A stretch of DNA of 64,000 nucleotides from Gemmatimonas groenlandica. GTDB lineage: Bacteria; Gemmatimonadota; Gemmatimonadetes; Gemmatimonadales; Gemmatimonadaceae. The notes below the pieces were generated by a model. The model ran no database searches and was not told the origin of the DNA. It saw only the letters and a program-made list of their open reading frames with translations. Location: the NCBI RefSeq assembly GCF_013004105.1, contig NZ_CP053085.1, forward strand, positions 4,588,001 to 4,652,000. Reading direction: 5' to 3'. The position numbers and the translations under genes are program-made. Positions 18,250-25,961 of the stretch are shown here, piece by piece. Positions within the stretch are counted from its first letter, which is position 1. Each line of letters opens with the position of its first letter.

Positions 18250-20019
18250 ATGCGTGCAATGTCCTATCCGTCCGTCGCCGTGGCGCTGCTGCTGGCCGTC
18301 GCACCGCCGGCAACAGTCGTCGCGCAGTCTGCCAGCGCTCCGAATGCCACGGCTCGGCGTATCACCGCATTGGCCGATCGGTATCTCGCGGCGTGGACCG
18401 TCGCCCGGCCGGAGGACATTCTCGGCAGTGGCCTCGCGGGCGGCGACCAAGGCGCGATCGTCGACAATCGGCCGGCCGCCCTTGGCAGGTGGCACGCGAT
18501 CGAGGACACGCTGCTTCGTGCGGTGCGCGCGATCGACCCCACGTCAACGCGTGCGCGCCCAGAGTATGTCACGTACGCGATCCTCCGACAGACACTAGAA
18601 GGGTCTATTGGCGCGCGCGTGTGTCGCTTTGAATGGTGGAACATATCGCCGGGGGCGGGCGGATGGCTCGGCACGTACGCCGCCGTCGCGTCGATTCAGC
18701 CCACGGGCAGCGCCGCAACGCGTGCAGACGCCGTGCGCCGCGTGCGCGCACTTGGTAGGTATGTCGAGCGAGAGATCCCGAACCTGCGCGCCGGCCTGTT
18801 GAAGGGCTATGTCGCTCCGCAGATCCTGGTGGCGGGCGTGCTCACGCAGCTCGACGAAGTTCTGGCGCTCGATCCCGCGGAGTCTCCGTTCGCATCGCCG
18901 GCCACGCGCGACTCGACGCCCGACTTCCGCGTCGCGATGCGGGACGCCATTCGCGATTCGCTCTACCCTTCGCTGAAGCGGTATCGAGACTTTCTGCGCG
19001 TCGAATACTTGCCGAAGGCTCGAACGACGCTTGGCGTATCGGTGTTGCCGCGCGGAAAGGAATGCTATGCGGCGACCGTACGGCTCCACAGTACACTCAC
19101 ATTGTCGGGCGACTCCATTCATCGTTTGGGCTTGGCCGAGGTGGATCGTCTCGACGCGGAAATGCGCGGCATCGCGGCGCGTGAGTTCAAGAGCACGGAC
19201 GTCCGCGCGATGCTCACACGGCTGCGAACTGATACCGCGTATTCGTTTCGGACGCGCGACGAAATACGAGACTCGGCGAGGGCCGCGATCGCGCGGGCTC
19301 AAGCCGCGGCGCCACGATTCTTCGGCACGGTACCGAAGGCCAAGGTCGAGGTGCGCGACTACCCTGAGTTTCGCGCGAAGGCCGGCGCGATCGGTGAAGC
19401 GTCGCCGCCGGGAGCCGACGGATCACCCGCGATCTATTTCATCAACACGTACGATCCGTTGCACAAGCCGCGGGCCGCGGCGGAGCCGCTGGCGTTCCAC
19501 GAGGGCTCGCCGGGGCACGGCTTACAGTTGAGTCTCGCGGCGGAACAGCGAGACGCCCACCCGATTGTGCGCGCACTCGTCCCGGGCGGCTTCGTGGAGG
19601 GGTGGGGGCTATACGCGGAGCAATTGGCCGAGGAGATGGGCGCCTATTCGAGCGACCTGGGACGACTGGGATTGCGCGCCAGTCAATCGGCGCGAGCGGC
19701 ACGCCTTGTGGTGGACCCTGCGCTGCACGTGATGGGGTGGTCTCGCCAACAGGCGATCGATTACCTGAGCGCACACACGACGTGGGATGATCGCTTGATC
19801 GCCGCGGAGGTGGATCGCTACATCGGCCTACCTGGCCAAGCAACGTCGTACATGTTGGGTCGACTCGAGATCGTACGCCTACGCGCCAAGGCGGAGCGTG
19901 AGCTTGGCGATCGTTTCGATATTCGTGGCTTTCACGATGCTATTCTTGGGCACGGCAGTCTGACGCTGCCGGCGATGGAGACCTTCGTCGACGAGTGGAT
20001 CGCGGGGCGTAAACGCTAG
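18250..20019 (+). CDS. Exported DUF885 protein, peptidase-like
   Basis: A 589-residue precursor from ATG 18250; an in-frame start at 18169 would only add a tail ahead of the signal peptide MRAMSYPSVAVALLLAVAPP (cleavage near VVAQS). The body is the all-helical DUF885 domain, whose FHEGSPGHGLQ motif is an HExxxGH-type metal site as in gluzincin-like peptidases. VPGGFVEGWGLYAEQLAEEM downstream supplies a further Glu. Members are thought to be exported metallocarboxypeptidase-like enzymes. Expected location is periplasm or surface; substrate unknown. Confidence 0.88.
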   Translation: MRAMSYPSVAVALLLAVAPPATVVAQSASAPNATARRITALADRYLAAWTVARPEDILGSGLAGGDQGAIVDNRPAALGRWHAIEDTLLRAVRAIDPTSTRARPEYVTYAILRQTLEGSIGARVCRFEWWNISPGAGGWLGTYAAVASIQPTGSAATRADAVRRVRALGRYVEREIPNLRAGLLKGYVAPQILVAGVLTQLDEVLALDPAESPFASPATRDSTPDFRVAMRDAIRDSLYPSLKRYRDFLRVEYLPKARTTLGVSVLPRGKECYAATVRLHSTLTLSGDSIHRLGLAEVDRLDAEMRGIAAREFKSTDVRAMLTRLRTDTAYSFRTRDEIRDSARAAIARAQAAAPRFFGTVPKAKVEVRDYPEFRAKAGAIGEASPPGADGSPAIYFINTYDPLHKPRAAAEPLAFHEGSPGHGLQLSLAAEQRDAHPIVRALVPGGFVEGWGLYAEQLAEEMGAYSSDLGRLGLRASQSARAARLVVDPALHVMGWSRQQAIDYLSAHTTWDDRLIAAEVDRYIGLPGQATSYMLGRLEIVRLRAKAERELGDRFDIRGFHDAILGHGSLTLPAMETFVDEWIAGRKR

Positions 20020-20082
20020 CGTAGGGGCTCGGTGTCACACAAAGGGGTATTCTCGCCCGCCTGGAATTCACTTGGAGGAGCA

Positions 20083-20499
20083 ATGAAAGCGCTTCGAACG
20101 TTTCTGTGCGCATCTGTAGCACTAGCCGCATCCGTGCCGTCGTTATTACGCGCGCAGACCACACCGCCCGAGGTGCCGCGACCCGTCATCGGCAATGCGC
20201 TGTCGTCGGTCATGCCGACGTCGGTGCGGCGCTATTCGCTGGGCATCGCGCCCCGCGCGTTCGGGGTCGGTTCGTTGCGCTGGCGGATGCAGGACTCGAC
20301 GCGGACGGATCAGCCGATACCGATCGTGCTGCGATTGGATTCGATCACAGCGTCGGTGCTCGAATGTCCGATGCCAGTCGCCCGGATGGCACCAGAGGCG
20401 ATTCCGCGCATGCCGGTCGCGCAGGTCGATTCCATCAGCGCGGCGCCGCGCGTGGTTTCGTGGCGTGGCTGTACGAATCCGCTCGATCGCCGGCCGTAA
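20083..20499 (+). CDS. Exported hypothetical protein, 138 aa
   Basis: ATG 20083 has a strong GGAGG 4 nt upstream, better than the upstream frame start at 20032. The N-terminus is a signal peptide (MKALRTFLCASVALAASVPS, cleavage near LRAQT). The mature part is about 115 residues, Pro/Arg-rich, with two cysteines (LECPMP, WRGCTN) that could form a disulfide in the envelope. Family unknown. It follows the DUF885 gene by 63 nt in the same direction and is convergent with the next minus-strand pair. Confidence 0.65.
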   Translation: MKALRTFLCASVALAASVPSLLRAQTTPPEVPRPVIGNALSSVMPTSVRRYSLGIAPRAFGVGSLRWRMQDSTRTDQPIPIVLRLDSITASVLECPMPVARMAPEAIPRMPVAQVDSISAAPRVVSWRGCTNPLDRRP

Positions 20500-20563
20500 C
20501 CGGTTCGCACGACGGCGCCGTCCGCGAACGGCAGCGTTGTGTGTCACACGCCGTTTCGTCCGG

Positions 20564-21052
20564 CTAGCGGACCCATTCGTAGATGTGCCGCTGAAAGAAC
20601 TCGCCGCCGTCATAGCGCACCAGCTTCTGCAATGACGCCGCGCGTTCCTCGATCACGTACACGCTGCGGATTGGCGCCGGGCGCTCGTTGTCACGCCCAT
20701 CTTGCTCGGTCACGAGCTGCACACGTCCGTCTGGCAGTTGTTCACGCGACACGATCGAGGCGCCTCGCAGCGCGCGCCTGTCCGCGGTGAGCACGAGCGT
20801 ATCACCGCTGTTGGCGTGGGGCTCATCGGCGTATGCCATCCGAAAGTCCCAGCGGACCGCGCCGTCCGTGCCGTCGCCTGGGCGAGTACGCTCGTTGCCG
20901 TGAGCGCATCGGCCCGGGGGCAAGGTTTGGAATGCCACCGGTACATCGAGCGCCTGGGACTGGTGACCACCGTGCTCTGTAGTGAGAATGAGCCGAACCG
21001 CACCGTCTACGTCAGAGCATCTCTCGCAGCGGCCAGACTTCGACGACCCCAT
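20564..21052 (-). CDS. Hypothetical protein, beta-rich, 162 aa
   Basis: No signal peptide and no recognised family. The C-terminal 100 residues look properly folded (RWDFRMAYADEPHA, SGDTLVLTADRRALRGASIV, RSVYVIEERAASLQKLVRYD, FFQRHIYEWVR), alternating strands like a lipocalin- or DUF1579-type barrel. The first 20 residues are poor and overlap the end of the YCII gene at 21012, so the true start may be an internal GTG near 21010. Same strand as, and immediately downstream of, the YCII gene. Confidence 0.55.
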   Translation of the reverse strand: MGSSKSGRCERCSDVDGAVRLILTTEHGGHQSQALDVPVAFQTLPPGRCAHGNERTRPGDGTDGAVRWDFRMAYADEPHANSGDTLVLTADRRALRGASIVSREQLPDGRVQLVTEQDGRDNERPAPIRSVYVIEERAASLQKLVRYDGGEFFQRHIYEWVR

Positions 21053-21344
21053 GAGCGACGGCGCATGGCGTCTTCGAGACCATGGCGACCGCCGTTGCCA
21101 AGTCCGCGGCCTCGATCACGGCAAATCCTGCAATCGGCAGACTGCTGTGCATGAACGCACCGGTGGTGGTCTGCACGCCGGTATCGTCGGGGTTTCGCAC
21201 TTGGACGGGTTCGCCTGCCACACCGATTAACGCGCCGCCCGCTTTGAGCCGTGCGTCATGCGCATGAGCCCCGTTGCGCACGTCAGGCGCCGTCTGCCGA
21301 TAGCCGCTCTCGTCGCCGTACCCGACGGTGATGAACTTCGCCAC
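21012..21344 (-). CDS. YCII-family protein
   Basis: GTG 21344 is chosen because AGGAGAG lies about 5 nt upstream, giving 110 residues (VAKFITVGYGDESGYRQT...). The fold is the dimeric alpha/beta YCII barrel: MAKF-type first strand, AHAHDARLKAGGALIGVAGE, then FAVIEAADLATAVAMVSKTP and VVEVWPLREML. YCII proteins carry a His-Asp pair and are thought to be small enzymes or chaperones. Such genes commonly travel with DUF1579 and VOC genes, as here. It is divergent from the DUF1579 gene. Confidence 0.85.
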   Translation of the reverse strand: MAKFITVGYGDESGYRQTAPDVRNGAHAHDARLKAGGALIGVAGEPVQVRNPDDTGVQTTTGAFMHSSLPIAGFAVIEAADLATAVAMVSKTPCAVAHGVVEVWPLREML

Positions 21345-21576
21345 GGATCTCTCCTGATGAGTGGATGGCCGCACCCCATTTGCGTCCGCCGTTCATCGGC
21401 GCCGTGTCGCGAGCATCGTGCCACGATGGCGCATGCGGGAAGCCGCATGGCCGTGAGCCGTCAACGAGCATGGTCTGCTCTCGAGCACGCACCGAGCGCA
21501 ATGTATTGGCAAGGTCACGCAACAGAACGCAGTGGGGAAGCGTACCTCTTACAACGTCGCGTCGAGAGGATTTCTG

Positions 21577-22104
21577 ATGTCCGTTCACGATGATACCGCG
21601 TCCCCCGTCACCACGGCCGCGCTCCGCCGGCTCGATGCGTTTGTCGGCACGTGGCAGAGCGTCGGCACATTTTACAGCGACGATCCGGGTGAAGACGCAC
21701 CTGCCGATGCACCTGCCAATACCGGTACCACCGGAAGCGCGGATCGCATGCTCGCGACCGATCGCTATGTCTGGCTGCCGGGGGGCGCCTTTCTCGCCCA
21801 TCACTGGGACGCGAAGATGCCCGACGGGCGGACTCAAGGCGTGGAGTTGATCGGCTACGAAGCCGATCGGCAGGTCTATTCGATGCACGCGTTCGACAGT
21901 CACGGTAGCCGCACCACGATGCACGCGACGGTTGACGCGGACGCGTGGACGTTCGAGGGCGACGACTTGCGCTTCACGGGCCACTTTCAAGACGATGGCG
22001 CGACGTTCCGAGGTCGTTGGCTGCGGCGCGCAGGAGACTCGGCGACGTGGGTACCGTGGATGGAACTCACCTTGACGCGCGACGCGTCGTCACCCGACGC
22101 CTGA
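21577..22104 (+). CDS. DUF1579-family protein, 175 aa
   Basis: ATG 21577 has AGAGGA about 8 nt upstream. The sequence shows the DUF1579 lipocalin-like pattern: ALRRLDAFVGTWQSVGTFY at the N-terminus, DRYVWLPGGAFLAHHWDAKM, VELIGYEADRQVYSMHAFDS, and a C-terminal FRGRWLRRAGDSATWVPWME. It should form a small cytoplasmic beta-barrel that binds a hydrophobic ligand; no enzyme activity is established for the family. It is divergent from the YCII gene. Confidence 0.8.
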   Translation: MSVHDDTASPVTTAALRRLDAFVGTWQSVGTFYSDDPGEDAPADAPANTGTTGSADRMLATDRYVWLPGGAFLAHHWDAKMPDGRTQGVELIGYEADRQVYSMHAFDSHGSRTTMHATVDADAWTFEGDDLRFTGHFQDDGATFRGRWLRRAGDSATWVPWMELTLTRDASSPDA

Positions 22105-22186
22105 CTGCAATCTTCGGTTTGCCGAAGGTCGGACCACGCCGGTGCCACGCCTGCAACTCGCGCTTCCGCGCTCCCGTAGGGCGTGC

Positions 22187-23329
22187 ATGACCCTCACTCG
22201 CCGAGTCATAGCGGCTGCGCTCGCCATTATCGCTGGAACGGCATGCACCCACGCTCGTCTTCCCCTCGTGGCATCCAACATGGTGTCGAACGACCGCGAC
22301 GCGGCCCGCGCGCTCTTCGCGCGATTTGATTCGCTCCGCGTTGCCGAGCGCATTCCCGGCATGGCCGTCGTGTTGCTGCGCGATACCACGGTGCTGCTCG
22401 CCCAAGGCTTCGGGTTCGCCGACGTGGCGCGTGAGATTCCGGTCACGCCCGATACGCCCTTCGACGTCGCATCGGTCGCCAAACCAATCTCGGCGGTCGT
22501 CGCGTTGCGGCTGGTCGAAGCGGGACAGCTCGATCTCGATCGTCCCATGCGGCGCTATCGCGACTTCAACGAGTTCTGCGCGGCGGCTCGTGGTGACGGC
22601 GGGATCTTCTTCGGCGACTACGCGTGCGAGAACGATCAGCTCACGCTGCGCCATGTGCTGTCGATGACGGCCAATGGCACGCCCGGTACACGTTTCTGGT
22701 ACAACCCGCCGTCGTTCTCGTGGGCTTCACGTCCGATGGCCGAGGTGGCCGGACAGACCTTTTCCGACCTGGTCGATTCACTCGTGTTCCGCCCCGCGGG
22801 CATGCAGCACGCCGCGCGGCGGCATCGGCGTCGTCCGCTTCCTCCCGAATTGGCAGCGGCGCTGGCCACACCGTACCACGTGGACTCGGCAGGTCAAGTC
22901 GTGCCATCAGATCCGCCGCCACCGCAGGGTGATGGGGCGGCGGGCGGCGTGATCGCGAGTGCGAACGATGTCGCGCGTTTCGACATCGCCCTCACCAGCG
23001 GGCGGTTGCTCGCGCCGGCGTCACGCGCGAGCCTCTGGACTCCAACCCGCACGCCATCGGGCGCGATGCTCCCCTACGGACTGGGCTGGTTTCTGGCCAC
23101 GTACCAAGGTCGCTCGCTGGCCTGGCACACCGGTCTCTGGGAGGGACGCTACTCGGCGCTATATCTCAAGGTGCTGAACGCGTCGCGCGACGAGCAGCTC
23201 ACCCTGATTCTGCTCGCCAACAGCGAAGGGCTGCGGTGGCCATCGCGCCTCGACGAGGCCGCGATCGAACGCTCGGCCTTTGCGACCGCGTTTCTGGATG
23301 CCTTCCCTGCGCGCCGTACGACGCATTGA
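22187..23329 (+). CDS. Serine hydrolase, class-C beta-lactamase/PBP-like lipoprotein
   Basis: A 380-residue precursor from ATG 22187 with a lipoprotein-like signal (LTRRVIAAALAIIAGTAC). The beta-lactamase-related fold is shown by the SxxK motif SVAK in FDVASVAKPISAVVALRL, the Tyr motif YNP in FWYNPPSFSWASRPM, and the third motif HTG in AWHTGLWEGRYSALYL. It is probably an esterase or peptidoglycan-related D,D-peptidase anchored in the envelope. Two other members of this superfamily are encoded in the window (37066-38406 and 51715-53475), all quite diverged from each other. Confidence 0.85.
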   Translation: MTLTRRVIAAALAIIAGTACTHARLPLVASNMVSNDRDAARALFARFDSLRVAERIPGMAVVLLRDTTVLLAQGFGFADVAREIPVTPDTPFDVASVAKPISAVVALRLVEAGQLDLDRPMRRYRDFNEFCAAARGDGGIFFGDYACENDQLTLRHVLSMTANGTPGTRFWYNPPSFSWASRPMAEVAGQTFSDLVDSLVFRPAGMQHAARRHRRRPLPPELAAALATPYHVDSAGQVVPSDPPPPQGDGAAGGVIASANDVARFDIALTSGRLLAPASRASLWTPTRTPSGAMLPYGLGWFLATYQGRSLAWHTGLWEGRYSALYLKVLNASRDEQLTLILLANSEGLRWPSRLDEAAIERSAFATAFLDAFPARRTTH

Positions 23330-23483
23330 GACGTGGCGCCGCCTGGGACTTTTTCGGGTCGGTCTGACAGGACCTTCGTCAGCCTGCTCGCGCGGTGTTG
23401 TACGGGAGGCGAGCACGAGCAATCTTTCTAGGAGCGCGACCTTGCGATCCGATCTGCTCCACATCCCCTGACTTGACGACCAC

Positions 23484-23633
23484 GTGGCCAAGAAGCCGAA
23501 TTACGAGTTTGAGAAGCGGAAGAAGGAACAGGAGCGCCAGCAGAAGAAGACGGCGAAGCTCCAGCAACGCGAGGACGCGGCGCGGCAGCGCGCCGAAGAT
23601 CTGGCCAACGGCGTGGTGCCCGAAGAGGAGTAG
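23484..23633 (+). CDS. Small conserved basic coiled-coil protein, 49 aa
   Basis: A GTG-started gene with composition wholly unlike the overlapping frame: MAKKPNYEFEKRKKEQERQQ and then a Lys/Gln/Arg-rich helix ending VVPEEE. This strongly resembles the short MA(K)(K/Q)PNY.FEKR(K/Q)(K/R)E proteins found in many bacteria. Their function is unknown; the sequence predicts one long charged helix. The next gene, a lipoprotein, begins within a few nucleotides of its stop. No good ribosome-binding site is visible before GTG. Confidence 0.72.
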   Translation: MAKKPNYEFEKRKKEQERQQKKTAKLQQREDAARQRAEDLANGVVPEEE

Positions 23634-23637
23634 GGGA

Positions 23638-24252
23638 ATTCGTCTCGCTTCCTGCCTGAGCCTGTCGATCACCCTGTTGGCGTGCAGCGAGCGGACGCCG
23701 GCCCCCGTCGACACGGCGGTGCGCTCGATGCCCGCCGCGACACCCGCAGCGCCGGCTGCGGACTCCGGCGCCGTCCTCGCGCTCGACGGCGAGGGCCTGC
23801 GCGTATTCCTGCAGCCCTCGGGTGCGGCTCGCCTCATCGCGTTCGGCGACGCGCGCTCGGTGGTGGTGGCAACCGTAACCCGCCTGCGCGGCGGAATACA
23901 GCCCGAGATCGCCGAGAATCTCGAGTGCCGGGCCACCGTCGCGACGTGGCCTACGAGCGGCCTGCAACTCTGGTTCACGTCAGATTCCGCAGATTCCGCC
24001 GCGCGTTTCATCGGGTGGTCGCTCGGCGGCCGCGCGCCCACCGATTCCACCATGCCCAAGCTCACCACGCCGAGTGGGATCGGGCTGGGCTCGACGCGCG
24101 CGGCGCTGGACAGCGTGTATGTCGCCCGCGTCGCACGATCTTCACTCGGTGTCGAGTTTAGCGCCGGCGGCCTCGCGGGCATACTCGCCACGGCGCGACC
24201 GGACGCACCGATCCAGAATTTGTGGGCCGGTCAGGTCTGTCTCGCCCGCTAG
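23638..24252 (+). CDS. Lipoprotein of unknown function, start codon unclear
   Basis: The frame encodes a convincing lipoprotein signal (RLASCLSLSITLLAC, lipobox LLAC) and a 180-residue beta-rich mature protein (GLRVFLQPSGAARLIAFGD, GLQLWFTSDSADSAARF). Yet there is no in-frame ATG, GTG or TTG between the stop of the 49-aa gene and the lipobox. The nearest candidates are an ATT at 23638 (GGAG 10 nt upstream), TTG 23473 or GTG 23395, the last two inside or before the small gene. I anchor the entry at ATT 23638 only because it fits the signal peptide. A base-call error is possible. It ends at a bidirectional hairpin. Confidence 0.6.
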   Translation: MRLASCLSLSITLLACSERTPAPVDTAVRSMPAATPAAPAADSGAVLALDGEGLRVFLQPSGAARLIAFGDARSVVVATVTRLRGGIQPEIAENLECRATVATWPTSGLQLWFTSDSADSAARFIGWSLGGRAPTDSTMPKLTTPSGIGLGSTRAALDSVYVARVARSSLGVEFSAGGLAGILATARPDAPIQNLWAGQVCLAR

Positions 24253-24285
24253 CACGCGCGTTATCGGCGCCCAGGTGCCACAGCG

Positions 24286-24319
24286 ACGTGCATAGCTGTA
24301 CGCAATCAGCTATGCACGT
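24286..24319. terminator. 13-bp perfect hairpin between convergent genes
   Basis: ACGTGCATAGCTG (24286-24298) and CAGCTATGCACGT (24307-24319) are perfect complements around an 8-nt loop. The hairpin lies between the lipoprotein stop (24252, plus) and the ABM stop (24330, minus), the expected place for a bidirectional terminator. Confidence 0.75.
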
Positions 24320-24329
24320 TGACCGCCGG

Positions 24330-24632
24330 TTATCCCGGAAGCTTGGCCGCCAACAGATCGACCATCTCGATTTTCGGAGGCTCACTCAACAGCGCCTCAG
24401 CGTTGGCCATCAGTGCCGCCGCGATGGGGCCGCTGAGGTGCGCCTGGCGCCCTTGGTCGTCATCGAACGTGTCGAAGATGCCGAAGGTCGACGCGTCAAA
24501 GCGCAGCGCGAACCACGAGGTGGTACCGGACTCGGCGTTGGCGAGGGGAAGTGCACCGGCAAGGAAATCGGCGAGCGCCGTTTCCTGGCCGGACTTGGCG
24601 TGTAACCGGACGAACAGAGCGAGCTTGGCCAC
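24330..24632 (-). CDS. Antibiotic biosynthesis monooxygenase (ABM)-like protein
   Basis: A 100-residue protein from GTG 24632; starts at 24641 or 24692 are possible, but the family is about 95-105 aa. The dimeric alpha/beta ABM barrel is seen in LALFVRLHAKSGQETALADF, GTTSWFALRFDASTFGIFDT and the segment DQGRQAHLSGPIAAAL, where the His lies in the usual pocket. These small enzymes oxidise quinol-type substrates or act as heme or stress proteins. It is a single gene bounded by the hairpin at 24286. Confidence 0.8.
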   Translation of the reverse strand: MAKLALFVRLHAKSGQETALADFLAGALPLANAESGTTSWFALRFDASTFGIFDTFDDDQGRQAHLSGPIAAALMANAEALLSEPPKIEMVDLLAAKLPG

Positions 24633-24963
24633 AAGAGACACCGGTTCAGGATGGAGAATGTCGGCACGCGTTCGCGGAGTCCGTCGCATCAACTTCTCAT
24701 CATGCTCGCGATCGGGCCAGTGTGCGGGCGCGTTGCCGGCGTGCTACTCTTTGGTGCCACAGCAGTCGAGCGGGGGCTACGTCACGACGGACTCGTCTGG
24801 CTCTGTCGGCCTGCCCGCTCTGCGTAGGACGGCCGAAGCGAGAACCCGCAGAGGGCAATGTTCTACCGCGACCGCCGAATGTTCGTTGCACCTGTCAAGC
24901 GATTAGTGGATCGCTCGGCGGTGAACTCGAGCGTTGGGACTCAGCAGAACCCAAGGAGTGAGA

Positions 24964-25914
24964 ATGATGCGAGGCGTCCGCGCGGTCTGGGTCGGCGTGG
25001 CCCTGTTGACGGGATGCGCGCGCGAGGTCCCTGTTCCCGCGCCGCAGCCAATTATCGACATGCACCTCCACGCGTTCGCGTATGACGCGTACGGCCTGCC
25101 GGCTCCGCCGAACGAGGTCACGGGGAACGTGCCACACTTCGGCTCGGATACCAGCGCCATGCGTGCGACGTTCGATACGCTACGTCTGTACCACGTCGTG
25201 CGCGCCGTGGCGAGCGGCCCGTTGGCCGACGTGCGCCGGTGGCGGGCCGCCAATCCCACCGTAATCATGGGCGGCGCGTACACGGGGCCGCGCGATACGC
25301 TGCTTGCCGTGACGACTCTCGAGCAGCTGTTCGCCGACGGCGAGCTGAAAGTACTTGGGGAATTGGGCCTACAGTATCGTGGGCTGAGCCCCAGCGCGCC
25401 GGAGCTCACGCCCTATTGGGCCTTGGCGGCCGCGCGAAAGATTCCCGTGGCGGTGCATACTGGCTTGGGAGATGCAGGCACGCCGTTCGATTGCTGTCCG
25501 AACTTTCGAGCGCGCTTGGGAAATCCCTTGCTGCTTGAAGACGTGTTGGTGGCGCATCCTGGACTTCGCGTGAACGTGATGCACGCCGGATATCCGTTCC
25601 TTGCCGAGACCAAGGCGCTGCTGACGATCTACCCCGAGGTGTACGTGGACATCGGCGTGCTCAGTTGGGCAATCCCGCGTGCGGAGTTTTACGCCTACCT
25701 CAAAGCGTTGATCGACGCGGGCTTCGCGAACCGGGTGATGTTTGGCTCCGATCAGATGGTCTGGCCGGAGGCGATCGGGATGGCGATCGCCGGGATCACC
25801 GAGGCACCCTTTCTCACGCCCGCGCAGCGACAAGCCATTTTCTATGACAACGCGGCGCGCTTTCTTCGCCTCACTCCGGCGGAGATCGCGCGCGACCACG
25901 CCGCCGTGCGGTAG
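24964..25914 (+). CDS. Amidohydrolase-2-family lipoprotein
   Basis: A 316-residue precursor; ATG 24964 has GGAG 5 nt upstream. The signal ends in a lipobox (VALLTGC). The mature part is a TIM-barrel metal hydrolase of the amidohydrolase-2 group: DMHLHAF gives the HxH metal ligands, VHTGLGD and NVMHAGYPF the further histidines, and FGSDQMVWPE the catalytic Asp. Members decarboxylate or hydrolyse aromatic or lactone-type compounds. Anchoring in the envelope is unusual for this group but follows from the lipobox. The TPR gene follows in the same direction. Confidence 0.85.
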   Translation: MMRGVRAVWVGVALLTGCAREVPVPAPQPIIDMHLHAFAYDAYGLPAPPNEVTGNVPHFGSDTSAMRATFDTLRLYHVVRAVASGPLADVRRWRAANPTVIMGGAYTGPRDTLLAVTTLEQLFADGELKVLGELGLQYRGLSPSAPELTPYWALAAARKIPVAVHTGLGDAGTPFDCCPNFRARLGNPLLLEDVLVAHPGLRVNVMHAGYPFLAETKALLTIYPEVYVDIGVLSWAIPRAEFYAYLKALIDAGFANRVMFGSDQMVWPEAIGMAIAGITEAPFLTPAQRQAIFYDNAARFLRLTPAEIARDHAAVR

Positions 25915-25961
25915 CGGTCCTGCCCCCACTATCGCATCAGATCCCCAATGGAGGTCGGACC

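Noticed and set aside
24702-24827. 41-codon frame MLAIGPVCGRVAGVLLFGAT
   Set aside because: No ribosome-binding site, no conservation recalled, and composition not distinct from non-coding GC-rich sequence.
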